Source of the DNA: Vigna angularis | Lineage: Eukaryota > Streptophyta > Magnoliopsida > Fabales > Fabaceae | Reading direction: 5' to 3' | Length of the DNA: 64,000 bases | Assembly (NCBI RefSeq): GCF_016808095.1 | Contig: NC_068979.1 | Span: forward strand, 14,861,001-14,925,000 | In this document: piece after piece, positions 9,801 through 20,046 of the stretch | Numbering within the stretch: the first letter of the stretch is position 1 | Layout: every line of letters starts with the position of its first letter | Made by a program: the position numbers and the translations under genes | The notes under the pieces: model-generated | The model's input: the letters and a program-made list of their open reading frames with translations, nothing else | What the model was told of the DNA's origin: nothing | Databases searched by the model: none

Positions 9801-11077
9801 GCGTTCGTCCTAAATGGAAATAGCGTTCGTCCATAAAGTTAATTAGCGTTCGTCCAAACAGTAAATTTACATCCGCTACCGCGTTCGGTCATTGACTGGC
9901 GGGTAGTACCTTTTATAAATTCGTATCGGTTTTAATATCTAAAAGTCTTATGATGTCTTTATTCAATTAGATTTAAACTAATGTCCTTGAAATTTAAGTT
10001 ATTCTAAGTATCAGTTGAATCGTTCTAAAATCAGTCATTTAACTGATTCAAGTGTTCATGACGTCCGCCATTGGAAGGACGTTCGTTTTCCTTCTGTCAG
10101 AAACGAGTCTCTCTCTCTGTACTATATTAACGTTCGTCCTCATTATGAAGGGGGCTGAACGTTCGTCTTTTTATGAAAGTGGAACTAAGAATGAAAATGT
10201 GATTTAAAGGGGATTATAAAAGGTGTGAATCATGTATGAGATGAAACTGTGATTTTGGAATTTTAACGAGCGTTCCAAGGAGGAACGTCTCACTGATTCG
10301 AATATGATAAGTTGTATAGTATGACCATGGTAAAATTGCTGATGGCTGTTCATCCTGATATTCCGTGAGTGCTCGTCCTCACTTAGAGGGGAGTAGGTCA
10401 TGTGTGGGAATGACAGGAGGTCCTACTCCTACTGAGTACTTTGGACTGATAGGGCTAACCTCGGGTGGCAGTTGATGAGTGTTTCCAGTTACCACACCAC
10501 CCGAGTGAATGAACGCCTGTAGTTACATGGATTCATACAGTCCGGACGGTCGGTCTTATGAGAGTTTGGATGATTTATTCTATGATTTGATGTATTGTTA
10601 TATGTCTTGTATGTTAATTGCTTATGTTAAATTGTTATATGGGTTGTATGAATTAAATCACTTAAGCTTACCCTGTGTCTCTTTCCTTGTGTTGTCGTTC
10701 GTCCTTGAACGTTCGTCTTGTCCATGCAATGATCATCCGTGTGGATGTGAGCAGACGGAGAGGCGTTGCTTGAAGAAGCGCTGGAAGAAGAAAATTTGGA
10801 GGACGCCAATCTGGTTGAGGTAGAGGTTAAAGCCGAGCCCTAGAGCGCTCGTTAGTTGTAGTTTTTATGTTTTGCTAGATTTTGGACGTTCGGTTAAAAT
10901 TTGTAAAACCGTTCGTCATTAAATTTTGAAATACTGTTGCATGGTATTTTACCCCTGTACGTAAGAGCGTTCGGCGTTGTAATTTCTCGTGTTTAGTGTA
11001 AGACTGCATCTTTTAACTGTTAATTGTAATTATCTCTAATCTATGGAAATTACTATATGTTGGGATGTTACACTAAT

Positions 11078-11277
11078 CTAATCAAATAAAATAAAATAAA
11101 ATAAAATCAAATCAAATAAGATAAAATAAAATAAAATAAAATACAATCAAATCAAATAAAATCAAATCAAATCAAATAAAACCAAATCAAATAAAAACCG
11201 AAAAAATAAAAACAGAAATTCAAAATTAAAGTCAAAGATAATCAATAATCACACAAATTAACCAGTTAAACCACGAG
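11078..11277 (-). other. Leader of element G, PBS-proximal part
   Basis: A/T-rich low-complexity sequence continuing the leader interrupted at 8213, followed by the conserved stretch found just inside the PBS in all family 1 elements. Confidence 0.7.
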
Positions 11278-11295
11278 TCCCCGGCAACGGCGCCA
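11278..11295 (-). other. Primer-binding site for tRNA-Asp, element G
   Basis: Complement of the same 18-mer as at 3170-3187, 6 nt from the LTR. Confidence 0.9.
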
Positions 11296-11301
11296 AAAAC
11301 T

Positions 11302-12537
11302 TGATGGACAAATTTATGATCACCAAAATATGATGTCACAAACTTGTTTTACAATCGGCAAGTATGACCGAATCGTTTCAAGTAATAAACTCGGTAAGAC
11401 CAAGTATCGTTCTCCCAAAGGACTCACGGCCTAGTTTAGTTATGTGATTCGTTGATTAGCTAAGACTTAAGAACAAAATAATTGGATTTTACTATGCAAA
11501 AGACGAAAATAAACATGTATGCATGAGGTTGATCAATGGCAAAAGCAAAAGACAAGCACTTTCAATGAAATATATATATGAATATGTTGTTGGGGTTCAA
11601 TTTCATCTTATCCACTCTCATATTTTAGGAATTCAACATTCAAATCATCATTGTTAATGCCACTCTCTAAAGTACCTTTCAAAGAAGGCTTCTCCCTAAT
11701 TACGAGTTCATACAATTCCTAGCATTCCTAATAATTAGTTCATCAAGTGCAGGAGCTTAACGACAACCAATATAATATTGGGAGAAATTCCCCGGATCTA
11801 GACTTCCCCGTACGTTCCCGTATCGACAAAATAAATAATCATGCATTGAATGAGTTAAACAAAGCAAGCATTAGGCAAAGAGGAAAAACCCTAACTAATG
11901 ATGAAGGAAAGCATAAATCTTAGATTAAGATGCAAGCACAAATTCCATATATGAGAGCTTCAAAAGATTACATTGATTCCCCAACAAACATACAAGGTTT
12001 AGTTCACCATATTCATGGTGAACCTAGATGAACAATAATGAAAGAATGAAAGATAAAACCCTAGAAAGGTGAAGAGGTAGCCTGAGCATCCAAGATCCTC
12101 CTTCAAAGGGGTGGAAGAGAGAGTGTTTGCTTTGTTTCTGCCAAAGATACCAAACCCTAAGACATCTAGGTCTTTAAATAGGACATAAAAATAATAGAAA
12201 ACGGGTCCAGGCCCAAACAGATCATAAAATCGCATAAAACTGGCTCAAAACTCGTCTGGTTGACTTTTTTCGTATTCTGGTTGACTGGTTGACTTTTCTG
12301 GTTGACTGGTTGACTTTTCTGGTTTCTGGTTGACTTTTCTGATACCATCTCTCTCCTTCTTCACTTCTTTCACTAAATTCACCTTAAAACCTGCACAAAA
12401 ACACTGAAATCAAGCATAAACCTGTCTTATTTCTGAAAATATGGATAAAAGCATGATTTCAAGCTAGTTTCTAAGTGTAAAGGTTGCTTTTTGTGTCAGT
12501 TTTAAGCATGAAAATAACATTTTTTCAACTGTTATCA
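11302..12537 (-). repeat. 5' LTR of element G (1236 bp, W-box type)
   Basis: Ends TGATGG and TTATCA on the plus strand. Six TTGACT motifs lie at 12260-12335, upstream of a TATTTAAA box at about 12173-12180 on the minus strand. The right flank is directly 9-bp minisatellite, so G inserted into the array. Its own 3' LTR is not in the window because of the rearrangement on the left. Confidence 0.85.
12260..12335 (-). promoter_or_regulatory. Cluster of six TTGACT motifs in the LTR promoter of G
   Basis: TTGACT starts at 12260, 12281, 12289, 12302, 12310 and 12330. Same position and type as the cluster in the LTR of H, with two fewer copies. Confidence 0.5.
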
Positions 12538-12879
12538 TTCCACTTCTTCAATTTTTTCAACTTCTTCCAGTTCTTCCACTTCATCTACTTTCTCCACTAC
12601 GTCCACTTCCTGCACTTCGTCCACTTCCTGCCCTTCCTCCACTTTCTCCACTTCCTCCACTTCCTCCACTTCCTCCACTTCCTCCACTTCGTCCACTTCG
12701 TTTACTTCGTCCACTTGCTCCACTTCCTCTACATCCTCCACTTCGACCACTTCCTCCACTTCGTCCACTTCGTCTAGTTCGTCAACTTCGTCCACTACGT
12801 CAACTTCGTCCACTAAGTCCACTTCGTCCACTTCTTCAACTTCTTCCACTTCTTCCACTTCCTGCACTTCCTCCACTTC
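12538..12879. repeat. 9-bp minisatellite (TCCACTTCN), left piece
   Basis: Degenerate tandem copies of TCCACTTCN, where N is C, G, T or A. It was joined to the array starting at 36931 before element B inserted. The 5-bp duplication ACTTC (12875-12879 and 36926-36930) proves this. Confidence 0.9.
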
Positions 12880-14181
12880 TGATGGACAAATTTGTAAGCA
12901 CCAAAATATGATGTCACAAACTTGTTTCACAATCGGCAAGTATGACCGAATCGTTCAAGTAATAAACTTGGTAAGACCAAGTATCGTTCTTCCCAAAGGA
13001 CTCACGGCCTAGTTTAGTTGTGTGGTTTCTTGATTAACTAAGACTTACAAACGAAATATTTGGATTATATTATGCAAAAGACGAAAATAAACATGTATGC
13101 ATGAAATTTGATCAATGGCAAAGACAAAAGATAAACACTTTCAATGAAATATATGAATGAATATGTTGTTGGGGGTCAATTTCATCTCATCCACTCTCAT
13201 ACATTTTAGGAATTCAACATTCAAATCATCATTGTTAATGCCACTCTCTAAAGTACCATTCTAGATGGCTTCTCCCTAATCACGAGTTCATACAATTCCT
13301 AGCATTCCTAATGATTAGTTCATAAGTGCAGGAGCTTAATGACAACCAATATAATATTGGGAGAAATTCCCCGGATCTAGACTTCCCCGTACGTGTCCGT
13401 ATCGACAAAACCAATAATCATGCATTGAATGAGTTAAACTATGCAAGCATTGAGCAAAGAGGAAAAACCCTAACTAATGATGAAAGAAAGCATAAATCTT
13501 AGATTAAGATGCAAGCAAAAATTCCATATATGAGAGCTTCAAGAGATTACATTGATTCCCCAACAAACATACAAAGTTTAGTTCACCATATTCATGGTGA
13601 ACCTAGATGAATTACAATGAAAGTATGAAAGAATAAACCCTAAAAAGGTGAAGAGGTAGCCTGAGCATCCAAGATCTTCCTTCAAAGGGGTGGAAGAGAG
13701 AGTGTTTGCCTCGTTTCTGCCAAAGATACCTAACCCTAGGAAACCCTAAAGCTTAAATACCATTCGTAAATTACAAAAAGTCAAGCCCAAGCCCATTAAA
13801 GTGCCGCTCAGCGGTAAAATACCGCTCAGCGGTGATTGCGCGTCTCGTTTTCTCCCCTCAGCGGCCATTTTGCCCCTCAGCGGACCTCCCGCAACCTCTT
13901 GAGTGCCGCTCAGCGGTAAAATGCCGCTGAGCGGTGACTTCGACTTCTTCTTTTTGCACTCTTCGATTCCTTTTCTGATTCTATCTCTCTCCTTCTTCAC
14001 TTCTTTCACTAAATTCACCTTAAAACCTGCACAAAAACACTGAAATCAAGCATAAACCTGTCCAGCTCTCTTATTTCTGAAAATATGGATAAAAGTATGA
14101 TTTCAAGCTAGTTTCTAAGTCTAAAGGTTGCTTTTAGTATCAATTTTAAGCATGAAAATAACAGTTTTTCAACTGTTATCA
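12880..14181 (-). repeat. 3' LTR of element B (1302 bp)
   Basis: Bounded by TGATGG and TTATCA. It contains CCGCTCAGCGG-type palindromic boxes at about 13804-13835 and 13910-13935, upstream (on the minus strand) of TATTTAAG at about 13753. The adjacent CAACCCCAAACTT is the complement of the polypurine tract. Confidence 0.85.
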
Positions 14182-15422
14182 CAACCCCAAACTTAGAACT
14201 TTGCTTGTCCTCAAGCAAACAAAATGTAACTCAATCTCCAACCAATTCATATGATGGTTCACTCATTCAAAAATCCTCTTTTTTAAGATAAATAACAACT
14301 TCACTCAAACTTATGACCAAGAGTTCAATCAAGATGTGCACATGCTTTAGTGTTCACAAAGTCATTTAATTTCCAACAAATGCTATTTTTCATGAATGAT
14401 CAATCAATTAAGCATGGATGTTCATGTGCTTATGGACTATTTCCTCACTAGGTAAAGTGTTTCACTCAACACACAAGTGTATAAGAGGTGAGGTGTTTCA
14501 CTCCTTCACTCTATTATCACAATGTCACACGAATCAACTTTGCCTTTCATTTTACCACAATCAAAAACATTCACAAGCATGCATCATCACAAGGACTTTT
14601 CAATGGCTTATAATGTGGCTGGGCTAACAAGAAAATTGGTTTTTCTGGATCACAAAATCCTTGAGTTAAGAGAATCATAACAACACAATCATCTTATTCA
14701 TTCCCAACTTTCTTTTACCTTTGCATTTGCATTGAGCTTTACTTCTTTTTCTTTTCTCTTTGCATATTCTTACTTTTTTTTTTAGCTCTTAGCTCAATGC
14801 TTTTCTTTTCATGTTTTCCCAACAACCCCAAACTTGAACATTTAACAATACCATACAAGATCTTCTACTTAACTCAAGGTAAAGATTTTCAATCAAAGGT
14901 TTTCATTGTATGTTCAAGGCTAAGGGTTCAAAGGATAGAACACAACGTGTTCTCTTTTAGTAGGCTAACTTTATGAATTTGGCCAATAAAAAGGGTTCCA
15001 ACAAATGGCCTTGATCACATGATGCAAAACAAGCAATTGATTCAATCATAGAAAACCTGGGCAAAATCATTCATGCTTTCAAAGTAATAGCATTCAATCA
15101 TACCAAAAACTCTGGAGCTCAAAACCTCACATATAAGCTCATTCACATTTGACATACACATCCTGCTTAATCTCACAATCACAATCATAATATCATGCAT
15201 TTGTTCACAAAGCTTGTGAACCACCTGTATAAGCATTTTTAATGCGCACATCTATCTCAACATCAATCAATAAGCATCATCAACCAGTACTTATCACACA
15301 ATCACAGTTAATAGCAAACCATCATAACAAACCAGGTTTTCAATAGAGTACATCAAACCCTAATCTAAAAACAAAAACAAAAATAAGTTCAGAAAACTTA
15401 AACCACAAAAGCATAATCATAT
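14182..15422 (-). other. 3' region of element B between ORF2 and the LTR
   Basis: Includes two PPT-like AAGTTTGGGGTTG sites on the element strand (next to the LTR and near 14830). A small conserved open frame lies at 15042-15251 on the minus strand. No domain is recognisable. The opposite-strand frame at 14418-14627 is also conserved among copies but looks like a shadow. Confidence 0.55.
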
Positions 15423-15448
15423 GATAGCATTCATCAGTAAATGCTATC
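15423..15448 (-). other. Post-ORF2 hairpin with TACTGATG loop (element B)
   Basis: A 9-bp perfect stem around TACTGATG, beginning 11 nt beyond the ORF2 stop codon at 15460-15462. Confidence 0.75.
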
Positions 15449-15459
15449 TCAGCTCCTCA

Positions 15460-16695
15460 TCAGTCTGAGCTGTCTTCTGTATCTTCCTCTTCCTCCTCAT
15501 CTTCATCATCATCAAATGCATCCTCCTCCTCAGCTTCATCTTCTTCCATCTCTCTAGCTGAAGCTTCAGCTGCTCCAGCTCCTCCTCCATGTACTGGATC
15601 TTCTGGCCAAGCTACTACATTGTGGAATTCATCCATAGTCCACCTGTGTGCTGGAGGTGTATCATACATCCCCACTATCATCTCAGCAGTGGCCACCTGC
15701 CCTCTGTGAATGGACTGCAACTGAGCACCTATAAGAGACATATACATGTCCCTCATCTGGAATGGTTCTGCTTCATGTGTATCAGCAGATGTCTGGCTCT
15801 GTGCTGGCCCTCTCTCTCTATGAGCCCGGCGTGGTGGAACTGGCTGAGCTACATCCTCACCTCCATAGTACTGTCTATAATAAGCCTCATCAATAGCTTT
15901 TCTTGGCCTCTCAAATGGTGGAACAGAAGTGTCCACCCCAGCTAGCTTGCAAAGGTGAGTGATCAAAGAAGGATGTCCTAGTGGTGCTTTGTTGTTTGAG
16001 GTGTTAGCACATACACTAATTTCATCAGCTATCACCTGCCCAATATTAACATTCAAATTTCTGATAGCACAGTAGATGAATAGTGCCCTGCTGAGAGTAA
16101 TATCTGACACATGTGAACATGGCTGAATGTTGGCATGAGAAAATGCCATCCAATATTTTGCAAGAGGATTCAAATCTATCCTCCTAATGTTAACCACTAA
16201 GCCAGATCTATTCCTTTGGAAGTGTCCTCCAGGTATACACAACACTCTCTCCACATCCTCAAAATCAGCACCTTCCTCCATGCAAAGAGCAAACTGACAT
16301 TGCTCACCAGCCCATACAGTATCCAGGAAGTTGTTGATAGAATCAGGATCATACCTGATAGCATGGCCTCTGACATAACCCAAATAATTCTCAGCTGGAT
16401 AATCACCAATCTTCTTTGCATTGGTGTAAAATTCCTTCACCACAGCTATGTTGGCAGGTGCAGGATAAGTGGCTAGCTTTCCCCAATCATTCCCTAACAC
16501 TTGCTCTCCAAATTGAGGAGCAAAGTTAGGTATCATTCCAACTTTTCTCTCCATCAGAAGTCTCCTGTCCTGAACCACCCTAAAGTGCTTCTCATGTTTC
16601 CTAGAGAGGAACCTGCCAGAATGGAGTTGCTCTGGTTCCTTTTCCTTTCTCTTGGTTGCCATGGTTTTCAATCTTTTTCCTGATGAAGATGCCAT
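15460..16695 (-). CDS. ORF2: putative plant transposon protein domain, env-like position (411 aa)
   Basis: The frame is intact. I start it at MASSSGKR (ATG at 16695) because an AG acceptor-like site (GAATGTAG) lies just upstream and the extra MNVG codons are probably intronic. After a basic N-terminus, a central region with EFYTNAKK and then YVRGHAI resembles the 'putative plant transposon protein' domain (Pfam Transposase_32, from memory) found in many plant elements. The C-terminal 35 or so residues are almost all Glu, Asp and Ser. I see no signal peptide or membrane segment, so an envelope role is not supported by sequence. Athila elements carry an ORF at this position. The actual function is unknown. 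Confidence 0.7.
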   Translation of the reverse strand: MASSSGKRLKTMATKRKEKEPEQLHSGRFLSRKHEKHFRVVQDRRLLMERKVGMIPNFAPQFGEQVLGNDWGKLATYPAPANIAVVKEFYTNAKKIGDYPAENYLGYVRGHAIRYDPDSINNFLDTVWAGEQCQFALCMEEGADFEDVERVLCIPGGHFQRNRSGLVVNIRRIDLNPLAKYWMAFSHANIQPCSHVSDITLSRALFIYCAIRNLNVNIGQVIADEISVCANTSNNKAPLGHPSLITHLCKLAGVDTSVPPFERPRKAIDEAYYRQYYGGEDVAQPVPPRRAHRERGPAQSQTSADTHEAEPFQMRDMYMSLIGAQLQSIHRGQVATAEMIVGMYDTPPAHRWTMDEFHNVVAWPEDPVHGGGAGAAEASAREMEEDEAEEEDAFDDDEDEEEEEDTEDSSD

Positions 16696-17189
16696 TCCTA
16701 CATTCAAAACTCAAACAAAACCACAGAACATGATGTTAATCATTAGTAAAACAAAGAACACAACTCCTTTCGAAGCTAAACCACCGCTGAGGGCCAGAAT
16801 TTCCCCTCAGCGCCACCAGTGCCACATTCCAACACGCAAAATTTCAGAAAAACCAAATCTGGCAGAGTGCCGCTCAGCGGCAGATTACCCCTCAGCGGTA
16901 ACTCTGCAGATTTTTGAAAACCTATTTTAAAGCTGTCCTAACTCCACCCAAATGCAATTTTCAGTTTTCCAGTTCATGATCATGCAGTTTAATCGGTTCA
17001 AACATCAAATATATCATCAAATCATGCATAGAAATCAAAACCCCTAAATATTCATGCTTTAACAATCACATTCAGATTCAAGAACCCTAGAATGAACAAA
17101 ATGCATTTTACTTACTTGGGTGGAGATGCTAGATGCAATGAGAATGCTTCCAAGCTAGAATGCTCTCTTCCAACCCCAAACTTTGATGG
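16696..17189 (-). other. Region upstream of ORF2 in B, up to the A insertion
   Basis: Non-coding. It contains CCGCTCAGCGG boxes at about 16870-16900 and the degenerate CCGCTGAGGG near 16783. On the element strand, AAAGTTTGGGGTTG lies near 17171-17184. Probably intron or leader ahead of the ORF2 acceptor. Confidence 0.5.
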
Positions 17190-17194
17190 CACAC
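17190..17194. other. Target-site duplication CACAC, left of element A
   Basis: Matches CACAC at 23197-23201. The empty site is visible in C near 29330-29340 and in L near 60977-60990, where GGCACACTAGTG is uninterrupted. Confidence 0.9.
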
Positions 17195-18429
17195 TGATAA
17201 CAGTTGAAAAAATGTTATTTTCATGCTTAAAATTGATACTAAAAGCAACCTTTAGACCTAGAAACTAGCTTGAAATCAATGCTTTTATCTTTATTTTCAG
17301 AAATAAGAGAGCTGGACAGGTTTATGCTTGATTTGAGTGTTTTTGTGCAGGTTTTAAGGTGAATTTAGTGAAAAGAGTGAAGAAGGAGAGAAGTGACATT
17401 AGAAAAGACAAGAAAGAGTGCAACTTGGCCGCTGAGGGGAAGAAAAGGCACGCGCAGTCACCGCTGAGCGGTATTTACCGCTGAGCGGCACTTTTTGGGC
17501 TTGGGCTTTTGTAATCTTTTGTAACTCTAGAATAGTATATAAGGACTTGCACGTCCTAGGGTTAGACATCTTTGGCAGAAACGAGGCAAACACTCTCTCT
17601 TCCACCCCTTTGAAGGAGGATCTTGGATGCTCAGGCTACCTCTTCACCTTTTTAGGGTTTACTCTTTCATTCTTTCATTATTGTTCATCTAGGTTCACCA
17701 TGAATATGGTGAACTAAACCTTGTATGTTTGTTGGGGAATCAATGTAATCTCTTGAAGCTCTCATATATGGAATTTATGCTTGCATCTTAATCTAAGACT
17801 TATGCTTTCTTTCATCATTAGTTAGGGTTTTTCCTCTTTGCTCAATGCGTGCATTGTTTAACTCATTCTATTGCATGATTATTGGTTTTGTCGATACGGA
17901 CACGTACGGGGAAGTCTAGATCCGGGGAATTTCTCCCAATATTATACTGACAATATTATATTGGTTGTCGTTAAGCTCCTGCGCTCATGAACTAATCATT
18001 AGGAATGCTAGGAATTGTATGAACTATTTGATTAGGGAGAAGCCATCTAGAATGGTACTTTAGAGAGTGGCATTAACAATGATGATTTGAATGTTGAATT
18101 CCTAAAATGTATGAGAGTGGATGAGATGAAATTGACCCCCAACAACATATTCATTCATATATTCCTTTGAAAGTGTTTATCTTTAGTCTTTGCCATTGAT
18201 CAATTCATGCATACATGTTTAGTTTTTCGTCTTGCATAATATAATCCAATTATTTCGTTTGTAAGTCTTAGCTAATCAACAAACCACACAACTAAACTAG
18301 GCCGTGAGTCCTTTGGGAAGAACGATACTTGGTCTTACCAAGTTTATTACTTGAACGATTCGGTCATACTTGCCGATTGTGAAACAAGTTTGTGACATCA
18401 TATTTTGGTGCTTACAAATTTGTCCATCA
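17195..18429 (+). repeat. 5' LTR of element A (1235 bp, with 83-bp deletion)
   Basis: TGATAACAG to GTCCATCA. Relative to the 3' LTR it lacks 83 bp after GAGTGCAA (17420), between short GCAA repeats. The deletion removes two of four CCGCTNAGCGG boxes. The remaining boxes are at 17461-17471 and 17478-17488. The only other difference I saw is in the terminal hairpin (AAATGTT for AACTGTT). Confidence 0.9.
17461..17543 (+). promoter_or_regulatory. LTR promoter of A: two palindromic boxes and TATA box
   Basis: CCGCTGAGCGG at 17461-17471 and 17478-17488, then TATATAAG at 17536-17543, about 50 bp further on. The boxes are near-palindromes (CCGCT G AGCGG) and could bind a dimeric factor. The same layout is at 22126-22310 in the 3' LTR. 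Transcription start would be about 17570, inferred from TATA spacing. Confidence 0.5.
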
Positions 18430-18435
18430 AGTTTT

Positions 18436-18453
18436 TGGCGCCGTTGCCGGGGA
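18436..18453 (+). other. Primer-binding site for tRNA-Asp, element A
   Basis: TGGCGCCGTTGCCGGGGA, 6 nt after the LTR. Confidence 0.95.
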
Positions 18454-18485
18454 CTCGTGGTTTAACTGGTTAATTTGTGTGATTA

Positions 18486-18780
18486 TTGATTATCTTTGAC
18501 TATTTGAATTTCTGTTTTTATTTTTTCTGTTTTTATTTTATATTATTTTATTTTATTTTATTTTATTTTATTTTATTTTTCTGTTTTTATTTTATTTTAT
18601 TTTTCTGTTTTTATTTTATTTTATTTTTTCTGTTTTTATTTTATTTTATTTTATTTTATTTTATTTTTCTGTTAGATTAGATTTTATTTTTTTAGATTTT
18701 ATTTTATTTTATCTTTTAGATTAGGTTAGATTTTATTTTATTCTATCTTCTAAATCTTTTATCTTTTTATCTTCTGAATC
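18486..18780 (+). repeat. T/A-rich leader of element A
   Basis: Runs of TTTTA and TTTTTCTG units. The open frame across it (18486-18680) is low-complexity Phe/Tyr/Leu and is not a gene. Confidence 0.75.
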
Positions 18781-18908
18781 TATATCTTCTTTTCTATCTT
18801 TTTGTGCTAACAAATATTTTCTAGAGTTTTGTGCCTAATGTTTGCAGGATGCAATTCGAACAAGAATTTAATAGGCACTCAATTCTACTAAGGTAATTTC
18901 AATCACTG

Positions 18909-19772
18909 GTGGGATCTCACTCAAGCATGGATGATGATCAATTTTGGCAAGCTGTCGAACAATTTAAGAATCTACCACCACAACAAAGGCAGAAAAAACC
19001 CTCTCTATCGGGAAGAAGGATAACGTTGGAGGAGGCAGTTCAACAGTACATACAGATACCTGATTGTCATCACAAAACCACTCAAGCTGCCGAAGAATTT
19101 GATAGGCTGCCACCACAACAATGGCAGCAACAACCCTCTCCATCAGTAAATTTGGATGACACCCAACAATTTTTGAAAAATTTGGAGATGCACCTTCGTT
19201 TCATTAGTCAAAAATTGAATGTTAAGGTTAATACTGAAGTTAACCTTAAGGAGGAAGGTCAAGCCATTGTCATTGAAAGTGACAAGATTTTTGTTGAGAA
19301 AAAAATAGAGAGAGATGAGGAAAAGATAGAGTTGAGTGAGAAATATAAAGATGATGAAAAAGAAAAAGAAGTAGTTGAGAGAGAAGAGAGGAAGAAAATT
19401 TGTGTGAAAATAACGAAGTTAAGAAAAAGAGAAGGGAAGAAAAAAATAAGAGAAAAGAAAAAGAGAAAATTTGGGGAGAGGAAGCATAAGAAAAAGAAGA
19501 TGAGAGGAAAGAAGAAGGAATCATATGAAAAATCCCATCCTCATCTAAAGAAGAATCGTAGGAAGGAAAAGAAATTTAAGTGCTTTATGGAAATCTTCAA
19601 GAAATTGGAGATTAAAGTTCCTATGATTGAGACACTGCAACAAGTTCCTGGTTTGATCAAATTTCTGAAGAAGTTCAGTAGAAAGAAGAAAAAGAAGAAG
19701 GAACTTGGGCTTTACTGGGTCAAGCTAATGACGTTAAAAGAGCGCTTGCTGGGAGGCAACCCAGTGATTTAA
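18909..19772 (+). CDS. Lysine-rich gag-derived ORF of element A (287 aa)
   Basis: The N-terminal 85 residues hold two related segments with the core LPPQQ. A short part (VNTEVNLKEE, near residues 105-115) matches the gag segment NTEVNPREE of C. Residues about 155-215 are very rich in Lys, Arg and Glu. The stretch starting CFMEIFKKLEIKVP resembles the linker just before the protease in Athila-type polyproteins (from memory). The frame ends inside structured module 1. There is no zinc knuckle or DLGS protease motif. It is intact in a very young element. It may encode a basic RNA-binding protein or may merely be tolerated. Confidence 0.5.
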   Translation: MGSHSSMDDDQFWQAVEQFKNLPPQQRQKKPSLSGRRITLEEAVQQYIQIPDCHHKTTQAAEEFDRLPPQQWQQQPSPSVNLDDTQQFLKNLEMHLRFISQKLNVKVNTEVNLKEEGQAIVIESDKIFVEKKIERDEEKIELSEKYKDDEKEKEVVEREERKKICVKITKLRKREGKKKIREKKKRKFGERKHKKKKMRGKKKESYEKSHPHLKKNRRKEKKFKCFMEIFKKLEIKVPMIETLQQVPGLIKFLKKFSRKKKKKKELGLYWVKLMTLKERLLGGNPVI

Positions 19773-20046
19773 AAACTTTTGATTTTGATTTTGGTTTTGT
19801 AATTTTTAATTTGTGGATATTATTTTTGTGAATATTTTGTTGGATACGGCATCTACTGAAGGATGCTAGGTGGTTAAGTATCTACTGAAAGATACTAAGT
19901 TTGTAACACCTACTGATGGGTGTTGGTGAGAAGATTTTGCACCTACTGATGGGTGCTGGTAAGTTTGAAACACCTACTGATGGGTGTTGGTGGATTTTGG
20001 GTCAGGCTCGTGACGTTAAACAAGCGCTACCTGGGAGGCAACCCAG
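19730..20046 (+). repeat. Inter-ORF structured region of A: module 1, five hairpins, module 2
   Basis: Module 1 is at 19730-19764 and module 2 at 20012-20046. Each has GACGTTAAA, AGCGCT and CTGGGAGGCAACCCAG. Hairpins at 19849-19988 have stems GCATC/GATGC, AGTATC/GATACT, AACACC/GGTGTT, GCACC/GGTGC and AACACC/GGTGTT. Their loops are TACTGAAG, TACTGAAA or TACTGATG. Confidence 0.85.

Larger units (their letters stand above)
8214..11072 (+). mobile_element. Solo LTR of an unrelated gypsy-type element (2859 bp)
   Basis: Starts TGTGAAACCC and ends GGGATGTTACA, with the 5-bp duplication CTAAT at 8209-8213 and 11073-11077. There is no convincing ORF. LTRs starting TGTGA-ACCC and ending GTTACA are typical of plant Tekay/Del-type chromoviruses, so I infer that family in plus orientation. 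The middle (9270-10200) is packed with GAACG/CGTTC motifs. An intact pair of 5-bp flanks with no internal region shows LTR-LTR recombination after insertion into the leader of G. Confidence 0.7.

Noticed and set aside
15460..16695. Calling ORF2 an envelope protein
   Set aside because: The position is env-like, but I see no signal peptide or transmembrane segment and an acidic tail is atypical, so only the plant transposon domain is reported.
18436..18453. tRNA gene fragment
   Set aside because: The 18-mer is complementary to the tRNA 3' end next to an LTR, so it is a primer-binding site. No cloverleaf is present.
19849..19988. Hammerhead ribozyme or C/D snoRNA resemblance of CTGATG in the loops
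   Set aside because: Only the short CUGAUG or UGAUGA part matches. The partner motifs (GAAA with a third stem, or a D box at the right distance) are not seen.
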